Positions 26,315 through 35,391 of a DNA stretch of 64,000 nt are shown here, in pieces. Below the pieces are notes generated by a model, which did not search any database, was not told the DNA's origin, and worked only from the letters and a program-made list of their open reading frames with translations. The translations under genes and the position numbers were made by a program. Source of the stretch: Nostoc sp. CHAB 5834 (GTDB lineage: Bacteria; Cyanobacteriota; Cyanobacteriia; Cyanobacteriales; Nostocaceae); the NCBI GenBank assembly GCA_020829485.1, contig JAIVFU010000014.1, positions 51,405-115,404 of the forward strand. The letters run 5' to 3'. Within the stretch, counting starts at the first letter, position 1. Every line of letters begins with the position of its first letter.

Positions 26315-27913
26315 TTAACTCAACTGTGCCACAAGTTGATTTTCCAACAGTGTATCATTCGTTAACAAGTCTTCAACGGTGATTCGCAAAAAGCGTTGTT
26401 CATCAACTTGAAAGAAAATTTTAATGCGATCGCTTCCAGGATATCCGGCTGGTGTCAGTTGGGCAATTGTCCTCGCGCCTTCTTGATCGTTGAGAGGTTT
26501 GACGCTGGTTTCAGTATTGTCCATACGTCGCGTAATCAAGCGATCGCCATCAAAATAAACTTCAGTACTACCCGTATCTGCTCCCAATTCTCCCATAATT
26601 AGTTCAATGCTGGGCTGATTTTCCACTGAAGCGCCTAAGACTAATTCCACTGGCTGACTCATTGGGTATGCAAGTCCCGCTTTAATCAGAGAATGCCATT
26701 TATGACGCTGATTGCGGCGATCCCAGTAGCGGATACCATAACTATGGTAGAGAAAGTCTTTGATTTGTATCCCTTGTGCTAACTGTAATGCACCTTGAGC
26801 GATCGCTTCAAAGGGACGTTCGCAACGGATTTTTTCTGGCTCAAAATACTGTTTTATCCATGTCTGCACTGCTGGTAATTGCACTGTCCCACCAACTAAC
26901 AAAACTGCATTAATATCTGGAAGTTCTATTCCTTGGCGTTTTGCTTGCTGTAACAGTGTCGTCATCGACTCATCTAGTAACTCAAAAAATGCATGTTCTT
27001 TGAGGATATTTTCAAAAGTGTCCCGGTTTAGTTCCAGTTCATAGCTTTCAAATGTCTCATCGTCAAAATAAACTTCACTAGCTTGGTTTTGAGTTGATAG
27101 CTGAATTTTTACCCGTTCTGCCAATCTTGTTGTCAATGGACTTATCGCCAACTCTTGAGTTTTGGCAAAGTAATCTACCAACCAATTATCAATATCAGTA
27201 CCGCCCAAATTTTGCCCAGCTTTCGCCAGGACACGGGCTGTTTTGACTTTTTGTTTTGAATCTTCAGCCAAGGACTTATTACCCCACTTGAGGAGAAATC
27301 CGAGCGGCTTTGTGGTTGCTTGCACGCCTTGATCTAACCGGACAAGGGATAAATCCAAAGTGCCGCCACCAAAGTCAATCACTAAAAGAATTTCTTGATC
27401 TGCCAAGCCATAACCCAAGGCTGCGGCTGTGGGTTCATCTAGCATCCGCACCTGTTCTACTGGGAGGGCTTGACAAACTTTCCCCAACCAGTGACGATAA
27501 GCTTCAAAACTGTCTACGGGTACAGTTAACACCAGAGAATCTAAGCCACCTTCCAGGGGTGCTAGTTGCTCAATTACTTTGGTGAGGAACCATTGCCCTA
27601 CTTGTTCAAAGGTGACAATTTGCCCATCTAGTTCGGGTAAGAAACCTTGAATATTTGCACCAATACCCCGCTTGAAGCTGCGGAAAAATCTAGTGTCGCC
27701 CTTGAGGTCAAGACCGCGATCGCGTACTTGTTGCCCGACTAAGACTTGATTTTTTGTTGCATCTTCAACATAAACCAAGCTAGGAATCAGTGGCGGATTG
27801 AGGCTTTGTTTTATTGATAAACCTGGTAGATTCAGGGTTTCTGGCTGTTGGGTTACAGGGTTCCAACGAGCAATTACTGTGTTGCTAGTACCAAAATCGA
27901 TTGCGATCGCCAT
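26315..27913 (-). CDS. Hsp70 family (DnaK-like) protein
   Basis: An actin-fold ATPase related to DnaK. Phosphate-binding motifs are AIDFGTSNTVIARW at the start and LLVIDFGGGTLDLSL; the adenosine motif is AVLLVGGTVQLPAV. After about 375 residues a short C-terminal region of about 155 aa resembles a truncated beta substrate-binding domain without the lid and without an EEVD end. This short type is common in cyanobacteria and is distinct from the main DnaK proteins. Its partners are unknown; no dnaJ or grpE is nearby. Confidence 0.92.
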   Translation of the reverse strand: MAIAIDFGTSNTVIARWNPVTQQPETLNLPGLSIKQSLNPPLIPSLVYVEDATKNQVLVGQQVRDRGLDLKGDTRFFRSFKRGIGANIQGFLPELDGQIVTFEQVGQWFLTKVIEQLAPLEGGLDSLVLTVPVDSFEAYRHWLGKVCQALPVEQVRMLDEPTAAALGYGLADQEILLVIDFGGGTLDLSLVRLDQGVQATTKPLGFLLKWGNKSLAEDSKQKVKTARVLAKAGQNLGGTDIDNWLVDYFAKTQELAISPLTTRLAERVKIQLSTQNQASEVYFDDETFESYELELNRDTFENILKEHAFFELLDESMTTLLQQAKRQGIELPDINAVLLVGGTVQLPAVQTWIKQYFEPEKIRCERPFEAIAQGALQLAQGIQIKDFLYHSYGIRYWDRRNQRHKWHSLIKAGLAYPMSQPVELVLGASVENQPSIELIMGELGADTGSTEVYFDGDRLITRRMDNTETSVKPLNDQEGARTIAQLTPAGYPGSDRIKIFFQVDEQRFLRITVEDLLTNDTLLENQLVAQLS

Positions 27914-28064
27914 ATTTTATAATTTATTATCTCGCACGAAGAGGCTAAAGCTGATTTATTTGTGATTATTGTCTATAAGCCATCAACAATGCAATTGATA
28001 ATTCAACGGTCTTTTACAGAAAATCAAACCGCACAGGTTTAAGTCCCCCGGTTCAATAAATAGG

Positions 28065-28110
28065 TAAGTTTTGTATTGGGGTTAAAATCCCCATTACAAA
28101 ACTTAATTAC
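28065..28110. repeat. Palindrome between Hsp70 and small membrane gene
   Basis: The arms aagttttgta ... ggggtt and aatccccattacaaaactt form a long hairpin. It is probably a repeat core or a terminator for the small minus-strand gene ending at 28119. Confidence 0.4.
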
Positions 28111-28118
28111 GAATTATT

Positions 28119-28358
28119 TTAATCTTCATGCCGTAACTGCCATGCTGCACCGCAAGCAGCCCCCGCCCCAGCTACCAATCCGGTACTCATGCCTTGGATA
28201 GTTTTTTGGATCGGATCTTGCGTTAGACACTCACTTGTAACCTTACTATCTTCCAGGCAGAGACTACTTTCTGCCCAACCGGCAGTACCTCCTAAAATTA
28301 CACCAGTTATACTACAGCAAACAACCAGCAGCAAAAGGCGTTGAGTTTTTCTAACCAT
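28119..28358 (-). CDS. Small exported or membrane protein, unknown
   Basis: A 79-residue protein with an N-terminal hydrophobic segment (about 4-25) like a signal peptide, then a Cys-containing stretch (SSLCLEDSKVTSECL) and a C-terminal glycine/alanine-rich segment that could be a second membrane helix. The ATG at 28358 is preferred over a TTG 15 bases upstream. I do not recognise the family. The two cysteines in the middle could form a disulfide. Confidence 0.5.
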   Translation of the reverse strand: MVRKTQRLLLLVVCCSITGVILGGTAGWAESSLCLEDSKVTSECLTQDPIQKTIQGMSTGLVAGAGAACGAAWQLRHED

Positions 28359-28543
28359 AGATAGATGTGTCAAAAATTAGAGATAGTGATTGACTCTCAA
28401 TTACTTTACACATACTTGCTAGCAAATGTCAGCTGGTTTCAAGATAACTTACTGATAGTGAACTACCCCAACTTACTGGTTACTTCTTGCTTAAGTTGAC
28501 ATCAAGTCTTTTTCCTTGGTTGCTTTTTTGGGATTACTTAACC

Positions 28544-28963
28544 ATGACTCTAAATTATGGCATTAATGATACACAGATATCCGGGCGCTGGATTCAAATT
28601 AGTTTTTTTATCGCAGTAGTGTTTTTCAATCTCTGTTTAGCAATCCAAGTCTTCAGTGTTGGACTGGCTTACTTTTACAACTCTGATTGGTGGAACCTCC
28701 ATATTTGGCTGGTGCGAGGATATAGCGGACTCTCACTAATTTTGTTGATATGGGTATTTTTAATGCCATTTCCCCCAAGAGTTCAACACCTGACAGCTAG
28801 TATCCCAGTGCTGCTGGGACTGCAATTTCTCACAATCCACTTGAAAACTTCTTTTCCTTTAGCAGTTTTCCACCCACTTATCGGCTTCTCCTTGTTCTCT
28901 ATTTCTTCAACCCTAGTTCATTGGACATCGCACATCGTATTTCCCAAGCAAAACCAAGACTAA
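28544..28963 (+). CDS. Four-helix membrane protein (DUF6220-like)
   Basis: A 139-residue integral membrane protein with four hydrophobic helices. AIQVFSVGLAYFYNSDWWNL followed by HIWLVRGYSG is similar to the DUF6220 pattern as I remember it (Q..lAGl..F....W..H). Histidines in helices could bind haem, but this is speculative. The ATG at 28544 starts directly before the first conserved part. It lies 31 bases upstream of the rhodanese and may be cotranscribed. Confidence 0.65.
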   Translation: MTLNYGINDTQISGRWIQISFFIAVVFFNLCLAIQVFSVGLAYFYNSDWWNLHIWLVRGYSGLSLILLIWVFLMPFPPRVQHLTASIPVLLGLQFLTIHLKTSFPLAVFHPLIGFSLFSISSTLVHWTSHIVFPKQNQD

Positions 28964-28994
28964 ATTCTTAACTTTCAATTCTTTTAGCACTAAA

Positions 28995-29834
28995 ATGTCT
29001 CAATACGCTCATCCATCTGTTCTCGTTGATACTCAATGGCTGGCAAATCATCTCAACGATCCAAACATCCGCATTATTGAAGTGGATATGAGTCCAAAGC
29101 CGTACAAAAATGCTCATATACCCGGTGCTGTCTTCTGGAACTTCTTTAGAGATTTATTATTGCCTGATTTTAAAATGAATTGGGATGCGATCGCTTTTGA
29201 GAAACTGATGGCACGTTCAGGCATCACCAATGATACAACAGTGATTGCCTATGGCAGTCATCCTGCAACCGGAGCCTGGATTTTCTGGTTGTTGCAAGTT
29301 TTTGGGCATAAAAATGTAAAAGTTCTCAATGGCGGCTACCAGAAATGGAAGTCAGAAAGTCGTCCGCTAGCAACTGAGTTATCCACCTTTCCTGTCACTG
29401 ATTACCGCGCCAGAGCTACTGATGGTAGTCTGAGAGTATTACATGATGAAGTTAAGGCATCAATTGGTAGAAGCGATGGCGTGTTGTTAGATGTCCGAAC
29501 ACTTCAAGAATATTCTGGTGAGTGGTTTTTCGATCAGCCACCAAAAACAGATCAACTTACTGGACATATTCCAGGTGCAGTCCATCTTGAGCATATCTTA
29601 ACTCTCAATGAGGATGGAACCTTTAAATCATTCGACGAATTGAAAAATCTTTATCACAGTAAGGGCATTATCCCTGAGAAAGAAATATTTCCTTACTGTG
29701 CGATCGGTGTGCGTTCTGGATATATCTGGTTTATTTTGAAGTATTTATTAGGTTATCCAAATGTTCGGAATTACGATGGCTCTTGGAATGAGTGGAGCCG
29801 TCTACCTGATGTAACTATAGCGCTTCTCGGTTGA
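28995..29834 (+). CDS. Two-domain sulfurtransferase (rhodanese)
   Basis: Two tandem rhodanese domains (about 10-130 and 155-275). Only the second has the active-site loop, with Cys in YCAIGVRSG; the first is the inactive regulatory domain, as in thiosulfate and mercaptopyruvate sulfurtransferases. The length of 279 aa is normal. The enzyme would move sulfane sulfur to cyanide or other acceptors in the cytoplasm. It starts 31 bases after the DUF6220-like gene. The link to the sulfur island further right is thematic only. Confidence 0.93.
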   Translation: MSQYAHPSVLVDTQWLANHLNDPNIRIIEVDMSPKPYKNAHIPGAVFWNFFRDLLLPDFKMNWDAIAFEKLMARSGITNDTTVIAYGSHPATGAWIFWLLQVFGHKNVKVLNGGYQKWKSESRPLATELSTFPVTDYRARATDGSLRVLHDEVKASIGRSDGVLLDVRTLQEYSGEWFFDQPPKTDQLTGHIPGAVHLEHILTLNEDGTFKSFDELKNLYHSKGIIPEKEIFPYCAIGVRSGYIWFILKYLLGYPNVRNYDGSWNEWSRLPDVTIALLG

Positions 29835-30126
29835 GTCCAATACAGACCTAACCCCCAGCCCCTTCCCTACTAGCGTTGGGGAGCAAGATTCAAAGCCTCT
29901 CTCCTTTTAGGAGAGAGGTAAGAGTGTATTGCATCCACGCGAGAACCGCTATATAGAGAAATAGTGAGAGTTTCTTGCGATGCTGCCAATATTGCCAATA
30001 ACCGCACCTTTACAGACGGACACCACTACCGTCATCAAGATTAAACTCTCTTAACCTTTCGTTACACTAAAGACATCGAGAAGAACGAAAGCAAACCTCT
30101 CGAAGCTGAAATCAAAGGTGAACGAC

Positions 30127-31251
30127 ATGAATGGCACAATTCGCGTTGGTAATCTCTTCGGAATTCCCTTCTATATCCATCCGTCATGGTTTTTAGTTCT
30201 GGGTTTAGTAACTTGGAGCTATAGCAGTGGACTGGCGGCACAATTTCCCCAATTATCTGCGGGATTAGCTTTGCTACTGGGATTGATGACAGCGCTGATG
30301 CTATTTGCCTCTGTCGTCGCCCATGAATTAGGCCACAGTTTTGTTGCGATTCGTCAGGGTATTGATGTCAAATCTATCACTCTGTTTATATTTGGCGGTT
30401 TAGCTAGCTTAGAAAAAGAGTCAAAAACCCCAGGTGAAGCTTTCTGGGTAGCGATCGCAGGGCCAATAGTAAGCTTACTACTGTGCGGTATCGTTACAGT
30501 AATTGGTGTTACTACTACTGCATCAGGCCCGTTAGCTGCAATTCTTGGTGTTTTAGCTTCTGTTAACTTGGCATTAGCCCTGTTTAACCTGATTCCTGGC
30601 TTGCCCTTAGATGGCGGAAATATACTGAAAGCCCTTGTTTGGAAAATCACAGGCAATCCTTATAAAGGTGTAACCTTTGCTAGTCGAGTTGGGCAAATCT
30701 TTGGTTGGGTAGCAATTCTTTCAGGTGTACTTCCCCTAATATTATTTGGCAGCGCCGGTAACTTCTGGAATTTGTTAATTGGCTTCTTCTTGTTGCAAAA
30801 TGCTGGTAATTCGGCTCAATTTGCTAGAGTGCAAGAAAAACTCACAGGTTTGACAGCCGAAGATGCTGTAACCCATGATAGCCCGATTGTATCTGCTAAT
30901 CTTACCCTGAGAGAGTTTGCCGATGAGCGAGTTATAAGTGGGCAAAACTGGCATCGGTTCTTAGTGACTGATGATGATGGACAATTAGTAGGTGCGATCG
31001 CTATTGATAATTTACGAACCATCCCAACAGCAATGTGGTTAGAAACTCAAGTAAAAGAAGTCATGCGACCAATTACCGAATCTACCACAGTTCAATCCGA
31101 TCAACCTCTGCTAGAAGTCATGCAGCTACTCGAACAACAAAAGCTATCTGTGCTTCCCGTGATTCGTAAGAATGGTGTCCTAGTTGGAATCTTAGAAAAA
31201 GCTGCTATTATCCAGCTACTTCAAAGTCGAACCCAACCTAATCCTGCATAA
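30127..31251 (+). CDS. Site-2 protease (M50) with two CBS domains
   Basis: An intramembrane zinc metalloprotease. HELGH is at residues 66-70, and the third zinc ligand is Asp in LDGGN (161-165). Six hydrophobic segments cover residues 15-225. A CBS pair (about 240-374), probably binding adenine nucleotides, is at the C-terminus, the arrangement of archaeal-type S2P. The ATG at 30127 is chosen over a GTG nine bases upstream. The substrate may be a membrane-bound anti-sigma factor, but none is adjacent. Confidence 0.95.
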   Translation: MNGTIRVGNLFGIPFYIHPSWFLVLGLVTWSYSSGLAAQFPQLSAGLALLLGLMTALMLFASVVAHELGHSFVAIRQGIDVKSITLFIFGGLASLEKESKTPGEAFWVAIAGPIVSLLLCGIVTVIGVTTTASGPLAAILGVLASVNLALALFNLIPGLPLDGGNILKALVWKITGNPYKGVTFASRVGQIFGWVAILSGVLPLILFGSAGNFWNLLIGFFLLQNAGNSAQFARVQEKLTGLTAEDAVTHDSPIVSANLTLREFADERVISGQNWHRFLVTDDDGQLVGAIAIDNLRTIPTAMWLETQVKEVMRPITESTTVQSDQPLLEVMQLLEQQKLSVLPVIRKNGVLVGILEKAAIIQLLQSRTQPNPA

Positions 31252-31280
31252 TAATTACTAATTCGTAATTCGTAATTAAA

Positions 31281-31373
31281 TAGGGCTTATGCAAAAGTAC
31301 AGGCTGTAGGGGCAATTCATGAATTTTCCCTACGGTAAATTAAGGTTTTCACTGCCTTTTTGCGTAAGTCCTA
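31281..31373. repeat. TAGGACTTACG family element, copy 2
   Basis: The ends tagggcttatgcaaaa and ttttgcgtaagtccta are imperfect inverted repeats. The interior has a small hairpin (gtaggggcaattcatgaatt). Confidence 0.55.
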
Positions 31374-31420
31374 TTAGACACAAAAAGACTTTTCACCCAG
31401 TCCCCAGTCCCTTGCTATAT

Positions 31421-31512
31421 TAGACATCTCCAGAAATTAAATATGCGTTATCCAGAACCCTTGTAGAGACGTAGCACTGCTACGTCTCTACATTCATTTT
31501 CGGAGATGTCTA
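31421..31512. repeat. AGACATCTCC family element, copy 2
   Basis: The ends tagacatctccagaaatt and attttcggagatgtcta enclose the palindrome tagagacgta..tacgtctcta. It ends exactly at the base before the nagA stop codon. Confidence 0.75.
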
Positions 31513-32733
31513 TTAGATGGGGTTGAGGGCAACAGATAAATTCCAATCTCCTGCCTTCTTCACCATCTCTGCGGTAAGAACACGTCGCCAAGTTAATTCC
31601 TTTGTAGTCTTATCCCAATGCCAGCGTAATAAATTAGCGGGTTGACTCTTGACAATTTCTGGTAAACCAATCGCTTTTCTAGGTGCATTAGTAGCGAGTA
31701 AAATTGCACTTTCTACGTCACAAATTCCCCACTTCACCAAATTCTGCACTCCCACCAATAAAGGTAAAGTCGTCCCCGACAAAGTGCCATCTGGCAGTCG
31801 TGCAGTACCGTTTTTAACTTCAATTTGCCGAGTATCCCAAGGATACACCCCATCGGGTAGCCCCAGAGGTGAAAGGGCATCGCTGACGAGGAACAGCCCT
31901 TTTTCGTAATTACTAGCGCGAAGTAAAATTTGCAGCATCGTGGGCGAAACGTGTTCACCATCAGCAATAAAACCACACATCACATCAGGATGGATAATTG
32001 CTGCCCCTAATAATCCTGGTTCGCGGTGATGTAGTGCTGGCATGGCGTTGAAAGCATGAGTTCCCATCGTTGCACCCTCCTCAAAGGCACGTTGCGCTTG
32101 GGTAGATGTTGCTTGAGAATGCCCTAAACTGACAGTAATCCCCAGAGAACGCAAATATGGAATTACTTTACCAGTTAAATCTAACTCTGGTGCTAAGGTG
32201 ATAACTTTCACAACATGAGCATAATTACCCAAAACCCGCTTTATCTGATCAATTGTTAAGGGTAAGAGGTACTCTGCTGGGTGTGCGCCGCGCTTTTGGA
32301 AATTCAAAAATGGGCCTTCTAGATGTACTCCGAGAATCTTGGCACCAGCTTGTTGACTGGGGATAACCTCAGCAATAATAGCAAGCGATCGCTGAATATT
32401 TTCTACTGAAGTTGTCACAAGTGTAGGTAAAAATCCATCTACCCCAACATCCCACAAAAATTGTGAGATTTTTTGGAGTATATGAGCATTTTCAGCCGTC
32501 AATTCGGGAAATGCCAAACCCAACGCACCGTTAATTTGCAAATCAACGCCGCCTAAAGAAATCCAGTCACCTGCTACATCTAGTAAAGACGTACATCTGT
32601 GCATCTCTACCGTACCCATTGGCAAGATTTCCTCAATTATGCCCTCTTGGTTAACCAAGAGCATCTGCAAATCTTTGTAACCAGGCACTCTAGCATTGAT
32701 AATATCTACAGGATTTTGTGTTGCTTGGGTCAT
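31513..32733 (-). CDS. nagA: N-acetylglucosamine-6-phosphate deacetylase
   Basis: An amidohydrolase removing acetate from GlcNAc-6-P in cell-wall amino-sugar recycling. Metal and substrate motifs are the Glu in GVHLEGPFLN, His in LGHSQAT, HAFNAMPALHHREPG and the catalytic Asp in LVSDALSPLG. The length of 406 aa is typical. The ATG at 32733 follows a GTG by one codon. No nagB is next to it. Its stop codon directly touches a repeat element. It is divergent from purE. Confidence 0.95.
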   Translation of the reverse strand: MTQATQNPVDIINARVPGYKDLQMLLVNQEGIIEEILPMGTVEMHRCTSLLDVAGDWISLGGVDLQINGALGLAFPELTAENAHILQKISQFLWDVGVDGFLPTLVTTSVENIQRSLAIIAEVIPSQQAGAKILGVHLEGPFLNFQKRGAHPAEYLLPLTIDQIKRVLGNYAHVVKVITLAPELDLTGKVIPYLRSLGITVSLGHSQATSTQAQRAFEEGATMGTHAFNAMPALHHREPGLLGAAIIHPDVMCGFIADGEHVSPTMLQILLRASNYEKGLFLVSDALSPLGLPDGVYPWDTRQIEVKNGTARLPDGTLSGTTLPLLVGVQNLVKWGICDVESAILLATNAPRKAIGLPEIVKSQPANLLRWHWDKTTKELTWRRVLTAEMVKKAGDWNLSVALNPI

Positions 32734-33029
32734 CACACTGACGAGATATTGCTAAATCTGATTTTAGATGCAACCAATATTAAACCGCTTCGCGGAGTCA
32801 TTTGTCATTTGTCATTTGTCATTTGTCCAAGAGATACTACGCTTACTCTTTGACGGGATTAGTTTTTTCGCCCACCCAACGGCTTGCTCAGGGCATTGCA
32901 AGGGGCAAGTTATGTACCAAAAAGTCTTTAAATTAATTCAAACAACGCCAATAGATGAGATGATGATCGGCATTACCTAGCTTTCATAAGCTAGCTCAAA
33001 TAATTTTGAATTTTGAATTTTGAATTATT
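32734..33029. other. Spacer with short tandem repeats
   Basis: It contains the heptamer-like run catttgtcatttgtcattt (about 32800-32825) and the stretch aattttgaattttgaattt before purE. These are short tandem repeats common in filamentous cyanobacteria. Promoters of nagA and purE must lie here. Confidence 0.5.
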
Positions 33030-33548
33030 ATGACTCCCTTAGTTGGTATTATTATGGGCAGCGATTCCGATTTGCCCACCATGAAAGACGCGATCGCAGT
33101 TTGTGAAGAATTTGGCGTTAAAAGCGAAGTGGCGATCGTTTCTGCTCATCGTACCCCAGAACGCATGGTGCAATATGCTCAATTTGCACACCAACGCGGT
33201 ATTAAAGTAATTATTGCTGGCGCGGGTGGTGCTGCCCATCTGCCGGGAATGGTAGCATCTTTAACTCCACTTCCTGTTATCGGTGTTCCTGTACCCACTC
33301 GTAACTTACAGGGTGTTGATTCTTTGTATTCTATTTTACAAATGCCTGCGGGTATTCCTGTAGCAACAGTGGCGATCGGTAATGCCAAAAATGCCGGACT
33401 TCTAGCAGTACAAATCCTCGCAACTCATCAACCAGAATTGCTAGAAAAAGTGCAACAATATCGCAAAACTTTATGTGAATCAGTAATTGCAAAGCAAGCA
33501 AAACTAGAAGAATTAGGCTATGAGCAATATTTACAGCAAATGCCTTAA
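33030..33548 (+). CDS. purE: N5-carboxyaminoimidazole ribonucleotide mutase
   Basis: A purine-biosynthesis enzyme converting N5-CAIR to CAIR. Signature segments are [22 protein letters not shown] (catalytic His) and [14 protein letters not shown]. The length of 172 aa is normal, and the protein forms an octamer in the cytoplasm by family knowledge. No purK is adjacent. Confidence 0.97.
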   Translation: MTPLVGIIMGSDSDLPTMKDAIAVCEEFGVKSEVAIVSAHRTPERMVQYAQFAHQRGIKVIIAGAGGAAHLPGMVASLTPLPVIGVPVPTRNLQGVDSLYSILQMPAGIPVATVAIGNAKNAGLLAVQILATHQPELLEKVQQYRKTLCESVIAKQAKLEELGYEQYLQQMP

Positions 33549-33898
33549 GTAATTCGTAATTCGTAATTAGTTAACAGCAGAGTAGGGGGAGATAAGGGAG
33601 GGAGTGAGTGAGGGACAAGAATTAATAAGGGAACTCCAAGAAATAAAATATCCAATATTGTGGGGAAATATCCAATATTGTGGGGTGGGCGTCTCGCCCG
33701 CCCAGTCTATAGGGCGGGCGAGACGCCCACCCCACAAGAGTTAATTGGATATTTTTTTATTTGTAAGTTCCTAACCAATGCCCAATGCCCCATTTAGTCT
33801 TAAATTTCAAGATTGAAGCGATCGCTCCAGAATCAATGCAGCATTCTGAAGTATCTTGATGCTGAGGCCTTAGTCAAAAATTTAGAGCTGCAATATCC
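33549..33898. other. Spacer with purine-rich run and AGGGACTT element
   Basis: A run of agggggagataagggaggg type is followed by the element at 33628-33773. No gene is seen. Confidence 0.55.
33628..33773. repeat. AGGGACTT family element, copy 2
   Basis: The ends agggaactccaagaaataaa and ttatttgtaagttcct are imperfect inverted repeats. The core hairpin has arms gtggggtgggcgtctcgccc. The segment aatatccaatattgtgggg occurs twice in direct repetition at the left. Confidence 0.7.
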
Positions 33899-34678
33899 AT
33901 GTGCCAACTGCTCGGAATGAATTGCAATGTTCCAACGGATATTTGCTTTTCTTTTGAAGGGTTTTCTGCACGGGGAGGAAAAACGGATGATCATAGCGAT
34001 GGTTGGGGCATTGCTTTCTTTGAAGGAAAGGGATGTCGAATGTTTTTAGATGCCCAACCTTCTGTTGCTTCTCCGGTAGCGGAGTTTGTTCGGAGTTATC
34101 CCATCCACTCAACCCATGTCATAGCCCATATCCGTAAAGCTACTCAGGGTGAAGTTGCCCTACACAACTGCCATCCTTTCCGCAGAGAATTGTGGGGTCA
34201 ATATTGGGTGTTTGCCCACAATGGTAATTTGCCAAATTTTGAACCAGAAAATTTGGGCTTTTATCAAGCCGTAGGTGACACCGATAGCGAAAAAGCATTC
34301 TGTATGATGCTAGAAACATTGCGATCGCGTTTTCCCAAGGGCAAGCCTGACATCAAGGAACTGTACCCTGTGCTGCAAGAAATTACTGCTGTAATTGCAA
34401 ACGTGGGTATATTTAATTACTTATTATCAGATGGAGTCCACTTTTTTGCTTATTGTTCAACTAAACTTAGCTACATTGTTCGTCAAGCGCCCTTTGCGGC
34501 TGCCCATCTAATTGACCACGACATGACTGTAGATTTTCGGGAGGTGACTACAGAACGCGATCGCGTTGCTGTCATTGCCACCACACCCCTGACTGACAAC
34601 GAAGTTTGGACACAAATCCAACCGGGAGAATTACTTGTTTTTCAGGATGGACTACCTCTGAAATATGCACTCAGTTAA
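33899..34678 (+). CDS. Class II glutamine amidotransferase (YafJ-like)
   Basis: The N-terminal nucleophile Cys is residue 2 (MCQLLGMN) and would be exposed after Met removal. Further glutaminase-domain motifs are SDGWGIAFFEG, HIRKAT, FAHNGNL and GDTDSEKAF. The length of 259 aa covers only the glutaminase domain, so the acceptor or partner is unknown. YafJ-type proteins are widely conserved but uncharacterised. A terminator-like hairpin follows at 34723. Confidence 0.92.
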   Translation: MCQLLGMNCNVPTDICFSFEGFSARGGKTDDHSDGWGIAFFEGKGCRMFLDAQPSVASPVAEFVRSYPIHSTHVIAHIRKATQGEVALHNCHPFRRELWGQYWVFAHNGNLPNFEPENLGFYQAVGDTDSEKAFCMMLETLRSRFPKGKPDIKELYPVLQEITAVIANVGIFNYLLSDGVHFFAYCSTKLSYIVRQAPFAAAHLIDHDMTVDFREVTTERDRVAVIATTPLTDNEVWTQIQPGELLVFQDGLPLKYALS

Positions 34679-34722
34679 GAATCTGATTCTATTGGCTAAT
34701 CCAAAAATTAACCAGAAATTTT

Positions 34723-34757
34723 CCCATTTAGATACTTTCTAGATGGGTTTTGTTTTT
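34723..34757 (+). terminator. Intrinsic terminator of the amidotransferase gene
   Basis: The arms cccatttaga and tctagatggg pair with one mismatch and are followed by ttttgttttt. Confidence 0.7.
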
Positions 34758-34816
34758 CATAGTTCAGCGATTTTTAGGTTCTATTGATTAAGCGGTACAA
34801 CATTACATCATGAGGT

Positions 34817-35032
34817 GTAGGGGCACGTCAACTTAACGTGAAACCCTTGTCGAGACGTAATATTCAGTTCTCTAGCTTTCCATCACTCACCGCGTCACCC
34901 CACCCTAACCCTCCCCGATGCATTGGGGAGGGAACTAGATTTCTTTTCCCCCTTTTCTAAGGGGGGTAAAACGCCTGTGGGACATGCATTTTAGCTTAAG
35001 TTGACACCTATGGGCAGTGCCGTGCCCCTACG
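34817..35032. repeat. GTAGGGGCAC family element, uninterrupted copy
   Basis: It begins gtaggggcac and ends gtgcccctac. The interior matches 4380-4832 on the opposite strand without the 208-bp insert, and so shows the empty insertion site (cttttctaagg in place of ctttccaagg). Confidence 0.7.
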
Positions 35033-35042
35033 GGTATAACTC

Positions 35043-35137
35043 AATACGGTTCAGTTAAGGAGAATTGTAGGTTGGGTTTCGTTCCTCAACCCAACCTACG
35101 CAGTTTATGGTTTTTGACGCTAACTGAACTGTATTGG
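35043..35137. repeat. GTTCAGTTAAG family element, short copy
   Basis: The ends caatacggttcagttaagg and gctaactgaactgtattg are imperfect inverted repeats. The core is the hairpin gtaggttgggttt/aacccaacctac. Confidence 0.7.
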
Positions 35138-35391
35138 GGTATAACTAACCTTCCCCTTCCCTTTCCCTAGCAAGTTGCTTGATACACGAGATAGCCAATT
35201 GTGATGACAACTTAATAGTTAAAAGTAAAAGCATTGTAATTATTCACAAAACTGCTAAAATCACCATATTCTTGATAAAGAATGTGACCTTTATTGGTGT
35301 TTACAACTAGATACATAGAATTATCCAGTATGATAAACACTATATAACTGTATTCCCATCAATTATTTGTAGATTTAGCGGAGGAAATAGA

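Larger units (their letters stand above)
34679..35391. other. Gene-free region upstream of the sulfate operon
   Basis: It contains a terminator hairpin, a GTAGGGGCAC-type element (34817-35032), a GTTCAGTTAAG-type element (35043-35137) and the AT-rich promoter region of sbpA. In that region gtgttta (35297) and taaacac (35334) form a loose inverted repeat; whether it is a regulator site is unknown. Confidence 0.6.

Noticed and set aside
35297..35340. Inverted repeat gtgttta/taaacac before sbpA as a CysR site
   Set aside because: The arms are short and AT-rich with a 30-base gap; chance is likely, and no consensus is known to me.
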